From positions 1 through 12,121 of the forward strand of contig CAMOMF010000111.1 of assembly GCA_946619625.1 (NCBI GenBank): DNA of 12,121 bases. Direction: 5' to 3'. The notes below the pieces were generated by a model. It did not search any database. It had not been told where the DNA came from and saw nothing but the letters and a program-made list of their open reading frames with translations. The position numbers were made by a program, and so were the translations under genes. Positions 1 through 6,005 of this stretch are shown here, one piece after another (position 1 is the first letter of the stretch; every line of letters begins with the position of its first letter). The DNA is from an uncultured Bacteroidales bacterium. Lineage in GTDB: Bacteria > Bacteroidota > Bacteroidia > Bacteroidales > Paludibacteraceae.

Positions 1-125
1 ACACTGATGTGCCGACTGAGTCTCCCGTCGGCGCTACAGACTCATGATGGTACTCGGGGACTTCGCTGTACCCAAAACGAACTAGTCGTTTCGGGGGCCC
101 CGAATTGACGCAGTCACCTTTGCGA
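1..125 (-). ncRNA. Unidentified structured RNA or folded mRNA leader (runs off the window)
   Basis: Downstream of the promoter at 129-160 the minus strand can fold heavily. An outer stem pairs 54-59 with 98-103 (TCGGGG/CCCCGA). It encloses a 10-bp stem, 71-80 with 86-95, closed by a 5-nt loop. That inner stem has one A-C mismatch if + is the RNA but a G-U wobble if - is the RNA, which favours minus-strand transcription. Two further stems are interleaved: 11-16 with 27-32 (GCCGAC/GTCGGC) and 17-23 with 38-44 (TGAGTCT/AGACTCA). Both cannot easily form together because there is no linker between 16 and 17. I do not recognise tmRNA, RNase P, SRP RNA or a known riboswitch. The only ATG near 43 is followed by a stop after three codons. 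It could instead be the 5' leader of a gene outside the window. Confidence 0.35.
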
Positions 126-128
126 GTG

Positions 129-160
129 CAAAGGTACTGCTTTTTTTTGACATATGCAAG
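129..160 (-). promoter_or_regulatory. Bacteroides-type promoter for the left-edge RNA, overlapping a palindrome
   Basis: On the minus strand a -33-like CTTG (157-160) and a -7 box TACCTTTG (129-136) are 20 nt apart, matching the Bacteroides sigma-factor consensus TTTG / TAnnTTTG. The spacer ends in eight A and GCAG, the same as in the promoter at 11738-11769. The -7 box forms one arm of an 8-bp inverted repeat (116-123 ACCTTTGC with 128-135 GCAAAGGT, loop GAGT) that covers the likely start site, so it may be an operator. Read on the + strand the same hairpin is followed by T8 at 141-148 and resembles a terminator. Confidence 0.6.
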
Positions 161-340
161 GATTTGCTGAAAAAAAGTGTTTTTTCTGCTAAAAAGGGAA
201 TTTTTTGGGGGCGTAGAAATAACATTAGGAGGGGGTGATAGGGAGCAAGACAAGAAGATAAAAATAGCACGTTTATGATAGTTCCATGAACAGTTATAAG
301 TCGGGATTCTAATAGTCATGTCCCGTAGCTCCTTGCTTTA

Positions 341-406
341 TATCATAATAATATCATAATAATAACATAATAATACCATAATAATAACATAATAATATCA
401 TAATAA
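341..406 (+). repeat. Six tandem 11-bp repeats (TANCATAATAA)
   Basis: Six head-to-tail units of exactly 11 bp start at 341, 352, 363, 374, 385 and 396. All agree with TANCATAATAA; only the third base varies (T, T, A, C, A, T). The unit length is close to one DNA helical turn, so the variable base recurs on the same face. There are no spacers, so it is not a CRISPR array. It ends about 130 bp upstream of the sigma-54-like site and 254 bp upstream of the hsp20 start. Possible roles are regulator binding, bending or a length-variable tract; the sequence does not decide. Confidence 0.9.
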
Positions 407-470
407 AGGTTGCTACGAGAGGGCAAAGGTATGCGTGCGAAAAATGTAAAATGTAAAAAAGCAAAAGTTT

Positions 471-485
471 TGTCAAAAAGTGACA
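471..485. promoter_or_regulatory. TGTCA-N5-TGACA dyad, possible activator site
   Basis: A perfect 5-bp inverted repeat with a 5-bp spacer lies about 86 bp upstream of the expected hsp20 transcription start. Two more TGTCA half-sites follow at 499-503 and 513-517. Position and symmetry suit an upstream activating site for a sigma-54 enhancer-binding protein. The assignment is inferred from context. Confidence 0.4.
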
Positions 486-537
486 TTTTAGCAGTTTTTG
501 TCAGTTTGTTGCTGTCAAAATGGCACAAAAGCCGGTT

Positions 538-554
538 AGGCACGCTCTTTGCAA
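538..554 (+). promoter_or_regulatory. Likely sigma-54 (RpoN) promoter of hsp20
   Basis: The sequence AGGCACG-CTCT-TTGCA matches the sigma-54 consensus TGGCACG-N4-TTGCA with one mismatch. The key GG (539-540) and GC (551-552) have the required N10 between them. The start would fall near 564, giving a leader of about 97 nt. A second TGGCAC at 521-526 has no TTGC at the right distance. No good TTTG / TAnnTTTG promoter was seen for hsp20. Confidence 0.6.
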
Positions 555-590
555 AAAAGTTGGTGTAACGGTTGCACAAGCAGCAGTTAC

Positions 591-618
591 CAAACTAAAG
601 TTGTTTGAGTTTAGTTTG
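591..618 (+). repeat. 9-bp inverted repeat in the hsp20 leader
   Basis: CAAACTAAA (591-599) and TTTAGTTTG (610-618) are perfect inverted copies separated by 10 nt. In RNA this is an A/U-rich hairpin 28 nt upstream of the ribosome binding site. It could be a repressor operator or a leader stem. It does not itself cover the Shine-Dalgarno, so a simple thermosensor is not shown. Confidence 0.5.
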
Positions 619-646
619 AAAAGAATGAATGTTTAACTTTTAATAT

Positions 647-651
647 AGGAG
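647..651 (+). promoter_or_regulatory. Ribosome binding site of hsp20
   Basis: AGGAG lies 9 nt before the ATG at 661, within an A-rich leader. It is one of the few strong Shine-Dalgarno sites in the window, fitting a protein made in bursts, and it fixes the start codon. Confidence 0.75.
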
Positions 652-660
652 AAAAAAATT

Positions 661-1089
661 ATGACACCAGTAATGTATCGTGGAAATGGTTGGTTCCCAA
701 CAGTATTAGATGAGTTCTTCGGCTCTGATTTGCTTAACAGCAAAACCACTACAGCACCGGCTGTTAATGTAAAAGAAACAGAAAATGCGTACCATGTAGA
801 GTTGGCTGCTCCTGGCATTAAGAAAGAGTACTGCCGCGTTCATGTGGACGAAGACTACAACCTATGCGTTGCTATCGAGAACAAGTTCGAGCACAAAGAG
901 GAAGACAAGCACGCTCACTACATCCGTCGCGAGTTTTCGTACACCAACTACGAGCAGAAATATGCTCTGCCTGATGACGTGAACGAGGAGAATATCAACG
1001 CCAAAGTGGAGGACGGTATCTTGAGTATCGAACTGCCGAAAATCCACAAGGAGGAAAAGAAAGCCGCACGTCAGATATCAATTCAATAG
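661..1089 (+). CDS. hsp20: Small heat-shock protein, Hsp20/alpha-crystallin family
   Basis: This is an ATP-independent cytoplasmic holdase chaperone that binds unfolding proteins until Hsp70/ClpB-type machines refold them. The 142-residue protein has a short N-terminal arm (about 1-30, WFPTVLDEFF at 11-20) and an alpha-crystallin domain at about 32-127 ending in VEDGILSIELPK (116-127), which matches the family A-x-x-x-G-V-L-x-v-x-iPK motif. The basic tail carries the I-x-I oligomer-docking motif (ISI, 139-141). Length is normal for the family. ATG at 661 is preceded by AGGAG. The gene is single, convergent with the large minus-strand operon and separated from it by two hairpins. The sigma-54-like promoter and TGTCA dyad suggest stress activation through an enhancer-binding protein, which is inferred. 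Confidence 0.95.
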   Translation: MTPVMYRGNGWFPTVLDEFFGSDLLNSKTTTAPAVNVKETENAYHVELAAPGIKKEYCRVHVDEDYNLCVAIENKFEHKEEDKHAHYIRREFSYTNYEQKYALPDDVNEENINAKVEDGILSIELPKIHKEEKKAARQISIQ

Positions 1090-1099
1090 AATTGTTAAA

Positions 1100-1137
1100 T
1101 TTTAGGAGTGTAGGAAATAACTCTTGCACTCCTAAAA
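1100..1137. terminator. Hairpin 1 between hsp20 and ftsH
   Basis: TTTTAGGAGTG (1100-1110) pairs perfectly over 11 bp with CACTCCTAAAA (1127-1137), with a 16-nt loop. It starts 10 nt after the hsp20 stop. It has no clean U-tract on either strand, so terminator function is likely from position but unproven. It is near-duplicated at 1157-1192. Confidence 0.55.
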
Positions 1138-1156
1138 AGTTGTTAAAAGGTTAAAT

Positions 1157-1192
1157 TTTAGGAGTGTAGGAGATATTTCCTGCACTCCTAAA
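1157..1192. terminator. Hairpin 2 between hsp20 and ftsH (copy of hairpin 1)
   Basis: A 15-bp stem (1157-1171 with 1178-1192, one T-G pair, 6-nt loop) shares its arms with hairpin 1: TTTTAGGAGTGTAGGA occurs in both, as does TGCACTCCTAAA. It lies between two convergent genes and probably ends both transcripts. The duplication looks recent or selected. Confidence 0.6.
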
Positions 1193-1269
1193 TTGTAATT
1201 TCCCCTGCCCGACAGAAAAGGCCGGTGAGCATTGGAAGGGATATAAGCTGTTGCCGAATGACTTCCAAA

Positions 1270-3402
1270 TCACTTACTTTCCGTGTCCTGTTTTTCCTGC
1301 AATGCTTTTTGCTCGGCATCATAGAGTGCCTGTGCCTCAGCCAGAATCTGTTCGTCGGTTTTTTCGCTGTCTTGTTTGTCCTGCGCTTGGGACTCGGCGA
1401 CTTGGCTGTCCTTGGTCTGCGAGTCTTTGCTTTGGTTGTCAGCCATGAGTTCGTCGCCCCTGCTTCTCCATTTGCGGGGACCCAGGATTCGCTCTACATC
1501 CTCGTGAGTGATGACCTCTTTCTCGATAAGCAGTTCTGCCATGGCATGGTGTCCCGCCTCGTTCTCGAGGAGGATTTGCTTGGCGCGTGCCATCTGTTCG
1601 GCAATCATCTTCTTCACTTCCTCGTCAATAACCTGCGCTGTATGTTCAGAGTAGGGGTTGTTGATGGTGTACTGCTGCTGACCGGTGGAATCGTAATAAC
1701 AAATATCCTTCAGGCGGTCACTCATGCCGTAGTAGGCAACCATGGCGTAGGCTTGTTTGTTGACTTTCTCCAGGTCGTTGAGTGCGCCGGTACTGGTCTG
1801 ATTGAGGAACAGTTCTTCGGCAGCGCGTCCTCCGAGTGTGGCGCACATCTCGTCCAGCATAAACTCTTTCTTCACCAATTGGCGTTCTTCGGGCAGGTAC
1901 CATGCTGCCCCAAGCGCCATGCCTCGCGGCACGATGGTAACTTTGACCAGCGGGTTGGCACCCTCCAACATCCAACTGACGGTGGCGTGTCCGGCTTCGT
2001 GCATTGCAATGGCCCGCTTCTCGGCAGCGGTCATGATTTTGTTCTTACGCTCCAAGCCCCCCACGATACGGTCCACAGCGTCCATGAAATCCTGTCTGTC
2101 CACCTGTTTCTTGTCGTGCCGTGCAGCTATCAGCGCTGCTTCGTTGCAGACGTTGGAAATGTCGGCACCGGAGAAGCCCGGCGTCTGTTTAGCAAGGAAC
2201 TGCACATCCACGTCTTTCGCCAGTTTAAGCGGACGCAGGTGCACGTTGAAGATATCCACGCGCTCCTGCAAATCCGGCAGTTCCACGTGAATCTGCCTGT
2301 CGAAACGTCCTGCACGCAGCAAAGCGGGGTCCAATATCTCGACGCGGTTGGTGGCTGCGAGGATAATGACGCCGGAATTGGTGCCGAATCCGTCCATTTC
2401 GGTGAGTAATTGGTTGAGGGTCGATTCGCGTTCGTCGTTACCACCGGAGATGACATTCTTTCCTCTCGCACGTCCCACGGCGTCAATCTCATCGATGAAG
2501 ATGATGCTGGGGGCAGCCTCTTTGGCTTGCCGGAAGAGGTCTCGCACACGGCTGGCACCTACGCCCACGAACATCTCCACAAAGTCAGAGCCTGACATGG
2601 AGAAGAAGGGCACGTCCGCTTCGCCTGCCACCGCCTTGGCAAGCAGTGTCTTGCCTGTACCCGGAGGGCCTACCAACAAAGCGCCCTTGGGAATCTTGCC
2701 GCCGAGGTCGGTATATTTCTGCGGGTTCTTGAGGAAAGCAACAATCTCCTGTATCTCCTGCTTGGCGCCGTCCAGACCGGCGACATCCTTGAAGGTGACC
2801 TTGTCCTTCTTGTTCTTGTCAAACACCTGCGCCTTGGCTTTGCCGACGCCGAAAATACCGCCGGTGAGGTTGCCTGCGCCGCGTCCCATCCAGACAAAGA
2901 AGAGAATCAAGAGCAAGAACGGCAAGACGTTGACAAGAATGAGGTACCAGTAGTTGCGCTCTTTCTTGAAACTGACATCAATCTTCTTCTGGCCCTTTTC
3001 CTCGCGTGCGACGTTGACGGACTCGATATAGTCGTTGAACGCCTGCACACTGGGTGTTTGCACCTCAATGATGCCGTCCCCTTTCAGGTCGCGTGAGGTT
3101 TCTCCGAAAACGATGCCTAATTGGTCTTTGCGTACCTTGGCTTTTGCCTCGGCGTTGTCATACACTACGATGGACTCGATAATGTCGTTCTCGATGTAGG
3201 CTTGCAAGTCGGTGTAACTAAGGTCTTTCTTGGCAGCCACATTTTCCTGCGAGAGGAACAGGGGTGCTCCGGCTTCGGGTCCGCCCTGTCCTTCCAAAAA
3301 GAACAAGCCCGTCAGCAGCATGATAATGCTCACGTAGAGCCAAATCATGTTCGGGCGTTTCTGTTTCTTATCTTTCTTGTTTTTGTGATTGTTCTGTTCC
3401 AT
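1270..3402 (-). CDS. ftsH: ATP-dependent zinc metalloprotease FtsH
   Basis: This is a membrane-anchored AAA+ protease that extracts and degrades misfolded membrane proteins and short-lived regulators. In the 710-residue protein, a cytoplasmic basic start is followed by TM1 (about 19-36), a periplasmic domain (about 40-150) and TM2 (about 151-171). The AAA domain has Walker A GPPGTGKT (245-252), pore loop FVGVG (278-282), Walker B IIFIDEID (300-307) and the second region of homology with the arginine finger (about 350-369). The protease domain has HEAGH (468-472) and the third zinc ligand Asp543 in TGALNDLEK. All key residues are intact. The tail from about 650 is a charged, Gln/Ser/Asp-rich, partly repetitive extension (KDSQ repeated), longer than in E. 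coli FtsH. It is the last gene of the operon, 85 nt after rsfS; no cdsA follows, although cdsA often does in this phylum. Confidence 0.98.
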   Translation of the reverse strand: MEQNNHKNKKDKKQKRPNMIWLYVSIIMLLTGLFFLEGQGGPEAGAPLFLSQENVAAKKDLSYTDLQAYIENDIIESIVVYDNAEAKAKVRKDQLGIVFGETSRDLKGDGIIEVQTPSVQAFNDYIESVNVAREEKGQKKIDVSFKKERNYWYLILVNVLPFLLLILFFVWMGRGAGNLTGGIFGVGKAKAQVFDKNKKDKVTFKDVAGLDGAKQEIQEIVAFLKNPQKYTDLGGKIPKGALLVGPPGTGKTLLAKAVAGEADVPFFSMSGSDFVEMFVGVGASRVRDLFRQAKEAAPSIIFIDEIDAVGRARGKNVISGGNDERESTLNQLLTEMDGFGTNSGVIILAATNRVEILDPALLRAGRFDRQIHVELPDLQERVDIFNVHLRPLKLAKDVDVQFLAKQTPGFSGADISNVCNEAALIAARHDKKQVDRQDFMDAVDRIVGGLERKNKIMTAAEKRAIAMHEAGHATVSWMLEGANPLVKVTIVPRGMALGAAWYLPEERQLVKKEFMLDEMCATLGGRAAEELFLNQTSTGALNDLEKVNKQAYAMVAYYGMSDRLKDICYYDSTGQQQYTINNPYSEHTAQVIDEEVKKMIAEQMARAKQILLENEAGHHAMAELLIEKEVITHEDVERILGPRKWRSRGDELMADNQSKDSQTKDSQVAESQAQDKQDSEKTDEQILAEAQALYDAEQKALQEKQDTESK

Positions 3403-3427
3403 AAACTAATATTGTGAGCGGGTTCGC

Positions 3428-3471
3428 TGATCTTATGGTCATCTTATGGTTATCTTATGGTCATCTTATGG
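3428..3471 (-). repeat. Four tandem 11-bp repeats (CCATAAGATNA) before ftsH
   Basis: Four head-to-tail 11-bp units (3428-3438, 3439-3449, 3450-3460, 3461-3471) read CCATAAGATNA on the minus strand, with only the tenth base varying (G, A, G, C in transcription order). They fill the rsfS-ftsH gap and end 25 nt before the ftsH ATG. Unit length, single variable position and the CATAA core match the array at 341-406. They may act as a regulator site, an mRNA element or a spacer of variable length. Confidence 0.9.
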
Positions 3472-3487
3472 TTCTCCTGTCATGTTG

Positions 3488-3850
3488 TCAGGCATCGGGT
3501 ATTTCGGTAATTTTGCCGTCCTCCCAGAGGTTTTCGATGTCGTAGAAGGCGCGTGGTTCGCGCTGGAAGATGTGGACGATAATCTGTCCGTAGTCCATTG
3601 CCACCCATTCGGCATTGTCCACTCCGTCGATGGCGAAGGGCTTGACGGCAAGTTCTTTTCGTACAAAATCCTCGATTTCATCGGCAATTGCGACAGTCTG
3701 AGTGGAGGAATTTCCCTCTGCAATGACAAAGTACTGGCAGGGTGCTTCCGGCAACTTTGTCAGGTCAACCACGACTATGCGGTGCCCTTTCTTGTTCTGG
3801 ATTCCCTCAATAATTTTGTTAATGATTTGTTTGTTGGTAGGTATTTTCAT
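3488..3850 (-). CDS. rsfS: Ribosome silencing factor RsfS (Iojap/DUF143 family)
   Basis: RsfS binds ribosomal protein uL14 on the 50S subunit and blocks joining with 30S, lowering translation when nutrients are scarce. The 120-residue length is typical. The nucleotidyltransferase-like fold of the family is recognisable from VVVDLTKLP (26-34), the YFVIAEGNSS segment (40-49), and the signature W82-V-A-M-D86-Y-G, VHIF (92-95), R100, Y103 and LW (108-109). The ATG lies inside the end of the upstream ABC gene, a 32-nt overlap that implies coupled translation. ftsH follows; the rsfS-ftsH pair is conserved in Bacteroidota. Confidence 0.95.
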   Translation of the reverse strand: MKIPTNKQIINKIIEGIQNKKGHRIVVVDLTKLPEAPCQYFVIAEGNSSTQTVAIADEIEDFVRKELAVKPFAIDGVDNAEWVAMDYGQIIVHIFQREPRAFYDIENLWEDGKITEIPDA

Positions 3851-5525
3851 TCTGTATGGTTTGAGTTGTTTTTATTGTTTTTCGGATGTCGTGCATGGCC
3901 AGGGTGTGCGACATGTACTGCTGCACAGCAACATGGTGCGTCACCCAAATGATGGTTTTGTCTTGCACCCCTTTGCTGAGGTTTTCCAAGATACGTTTTT
4001 CCGTGTTCGGGTCCACCGATGAGCAGGCTTCATCCATCAGTATGATTGCGCCTTTCTGCAACAGTGCCCGTGCGATGGCGATGCGTTGTGCCTGTCCTTC
4101 GCTGAGTCCGCTACCTTGCTCGCTGCAAGGTGTATCCAGTCCTTCGGGACGCTCGAACACAAAGTCCGCCGCTGCAAGACGTAGTGCCTCGCGCATGTCT
4201 TCTTCAGTAGCATCGGCATTACCAAGCAGCAAGTTATCCCTTACGGTGCCGCTCATGAGGCTGTTTCCTTGCGGTACAAAACGGAAATTGCAGCGCAGGG
4301 ACGGACTCATCTGCACTTCCTCCTTGTTGTTATAGAGAGTGATGTTGCCGCTGTCAGGCTGCAAGAGACTCATCATCAAGCGTATGAGGGTGGATTTGCC
4401 TGAACCTGTCTCGCCTATGATGGCAGTGCTTACCCCGGGCCGGAAGTCGCAAGTGAGGTGGCTGATAGTAGGTCCTTCGTTACCCGGATAGGTGAAACAA
4501 AGGTCTGTTATCCTGAGCCCTAATGGTCCGCTCATGGGGTGTATTTCGCCGCGAGCCTCTTCCTGCATATCCGCCAATTCGCGCAGGCGGTCAATAGATG
4601 TGAGCGACTGCACCAATGCGGGTACGTAATGACTCATGTCCAGAATAGGGTTCTGCACCTGGTTGACCAACTGCAGACAAGCGGTCATCATACCATAGGT
4701 GACTGCCCCCGAGATTAGTCCGAACGCGCTCCAACAGAATGTAACCACATACCCTGCCATGAAACCTATCTGAATAAAGACACGTGAGCGGTTGCTGTAG
4801 GTAACCCGCCTCATGGTACTACGCATGAGTGAGTCCTGCATGTTGTCAAGTGTACTGACGCTGTCGTCTTCGCGCCCCATGGAAAGGATGAGAATCCGCT
4901 TGAGGAGGCTCTCCTGAATGTGACTCTGGATTTTAGAGTCCTGCTCGCGAATCTCTGCAGTCAGCCGGCGCAGGATACGGAAATAAATCTTGCTGACAAT
5001 CAGTGCCAATGGCATGATGAAGAGGAGTACCCACAAGAGGTCCTTCTGCATGGTGAACAGCACAAAGGAGGCTGCAATCAGTTGGAAGCAGGCAATGATG
5101 AAGGAGGGGATTTGGTCTGAGACGGTGGCGCTGAGCGTGCGGATATCTTCTTCCAGACGGTTGACGGTGTCGCCAGAATGCAGTGTTTCCCTGCCATGCC
5201 ACTGCGAGCGCATGACGCGGCTGAAGAGTCGTTCCCGTAGGCTGTTGGTAATGACAATGCGGTTCTTCTCCCGTACGCGGGTGTTCCATGCAGAGGCAAG
5301 CACCATAAGGAAAATGACGCCGCACATGGCTGCAATCCACCACCATATATGCTCGCCGGCGTGCTGTGTAGCGACATCCACAATGACCTTGCAGACCCAG
5401 ACGAAAGAGAGTGAGATACAGATACGCAACATGCCTATCAGGCAATTGACGAGGATACGCCAACGCATCCCTGACAATTGCTGCCAAGTCCAGCGGATAT
5501 TTGCCTTATAGTCACGTTGTTGCAT
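3819..5525 (-). CDS. ABC exporter half-transporter (fused membrane and ATPase domains)
   Basis: An inner-membrane ATP-driven exporter, expected to work as a dimer. Of 568 residues, about 20-310 form the six-helix membrane domain (hydrophobic stretches near 22-50, 61-80, 140-160, 162-182 and 250-275). The ATPase domain has Walker A GETGSGKST (371-379), Q-loop Q419, a signature LSEGQ (474-478) where LSGGQ is usual, Walker B ILMDE (496-499 plus flanking I495), D-loop SSVD (502-505) and H-loop H530. No N-terminal C39 peptidase domain is present, so any leader cleavage would need another enzyme, such as the peptidase-like protein encoded 3 nt upstream. The last 20 or so residues are polar and overlap the rsfS start. 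The substrate is unknown; the neighbouring PqqD-like, kinase-like and peptidase-like genes suggest a modified peptide. It could alternatively move a lipid product of the upstream module. Confidence 0.9.
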   Translation of the reverse strand: MQQRDYKANIRWTWQQLSGMRWRILVNCLIGMLRICISLSFVWVCKVIVDVATQHAGEHIWWWIAAMCGVIFLMVLASAWNTRVREKNRIVITNSLRERLFSRVMRSQWHGRETLHSGDTVNRLEEDIRTLSATVSDQIPSFIIACFQLIAASFVLFTMQKDLLWVLLFIMPLALIVSKIYFRILRRLTAEIREQDSKIQSHIQESLLKRILILSMGREDDSVSTLDNMQDSLMRSTMRRVTYSNRSRVFIQIGFMAGYVVTFCWSAFGLISGAVTYGMMTACLQLVNQVQNPILDMSHYVPALVQSLTSIDRLRELADMQEEARGEIHPMSGPLGLRITDLCFTYPGNEGPTISHLTCDFRPGVSTAIIGETGSGKSTLIRLMMSLLQPDSGNITLYNNKEEVQMSPSLRCNFRFVPQGNSLMSGTVRDNLLLGNADATEEDMREALRLAAADFVFERPEGLDTPCSEQGSGLSEGQAQRIAIARALLQKGAIILMDEACSSVDPNTEKRILENLSKGVQDKTIIWVTHHVAVQQYMSHTLAMHDIRKTIKTTQTIQNENTYQQTNH

Positions 5526-5528
5526 AAT

Positions 5529-6002
5529 CTATTGCATGTTCTGTTTGCGCCGGCGCGCTTTATAGCGTTGAATGCGCCGTCTGATTGCTCCGGGGACGCT
5601 TCGCCCTATCAGCCAGCAGGCGCGCAAAGGGTAGAAAAGCCATTGCAAGAGTCCGTACATCCGCATCTTGGTACTGCGCATATCAAGCGTCTTGCCGTCA
5701 CGGTCCACCTGAACGAGCACCCCCAGGATATGGCGGTCTGTTATACCGCGCTCCAAGTACCACTGGTTGTCGCCGCAGAGGACGTAGTCGTTTTTTCTGA
5801 CCCACATGACGCGATGAAGCACATACTGACCATTGTCGCGCTTGAAGAGTGGCACATCAAGCCAATGCAGACGCTCGGGACCTTTTTTCTCGATAACCAT
5901 GAGGTCACGCCGCTGGCGTAGCAAGGGCATCATGGACGTGCCTACATTGGTGTAAGCGAGGCGTCCGTCTTTCTGTAATATGTCTTCAAAAGTGCTGAGC
6001 AT
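5529..6002 (-). CDS. S24/S26 peptidase-like protein with ER-type Ser-His-Asp pattern
   Basis: A 157-residue relative of signal peptidases and LexA-type peptidases. The segment NVGTSMMPLL (19-28) matches the G-x-S-M-x-P box, with Ser23 as candidate nucleophile. LHRV (62-65) sits where bacterial signal peptidase I has a Lys (KRV) and ER/SipW-type enzymes have His, so His63 is the candidate base. CGDN (76-79) matches the GDN box, with Asp78. A moderately hydrophobic stretch at about 116-137 precedes a very basic tail (RRRIQRYKARRRK), so membrane association is plausible but no N-terminal anchor is seen. It is packed between the kinase-like gene (3-nt gap) and the ABC gene (3-nt gap). The inferred role is cleavage of a leader peptide before export; a non-catalytic role is possible. 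Confidence 0.75.
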   Translation of the reverse strand: MLSTFEDILQKDGRLAYTNVGTSMMPLLRQRRDLMVIEKKGPERLHWLDVPLFKRDNGQYVLHRVMWVRKNDYVLCGDNQWYLERGITDRHILGVLVQVDRDGKTLDMRSTKMRMYGLLQWLFYPLRACWLIGRSVPGAIRRRIQRYKARRRKQNMQ

Positions 6003-6005
6003 ATG

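Larger units (their letters stand above)
161..660. other. Non-coding region between the left-edge RNA and hsp20
   Basis: About 500 bases with no convincing protein gene. Open frames here are short, low-complexity and lack family motifs. The stretch 161-340 shows only A/T-rich tracts. From 341 on it holds the 11-bp repeat array, a TGTCA dyad, a sigma-54-like promoter and a leader inverted repeat, each listed separately. It appears to be a divergent control region serving the minus-strand RNA and the + strand hsp20. Confidence 0.6.

Noticed and set aside
1..125. tmRNA, RNase P RNA, SRP RNA or hammerhead ribozyme at the left edge
   Set aside because: None of the conserved cores of these RNAs was found. 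CTGATG at 4-9 lacks the rest of a hammerhead core.
82..270. Minus-strand open frame of 62 residues near the left edge
   Set aside because: It runs through the promoter and its A8 tract and ends inside the structured RNA. No protein signature is seen.
341..406. CRISPR array
   Set aside because: Units are 11 bp, directly adjoining and without spacers; no cas genes are present.
521..526. TGGCAC as the -24 element of a sigma-54 promoter
   Set aside because: No TTGC lies at the required spacing; the site at 538-554 fits better.
343..579. Minus-strand open frame of 78 residues upstream of hsp20
   Set aside because: Its sequence is the translation of the 11-bp repeats and the sigma-54 region (LLLWYYYVII-like), with no family motif.
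1225..2409. 394-residue open frame on the + strand opposite ftsH
   Set aside because: It is fully antisense to the conserved AAA and protease domains of FtsH, has a biased composition and no family motifs. It arises from the codon bias of the real gene.
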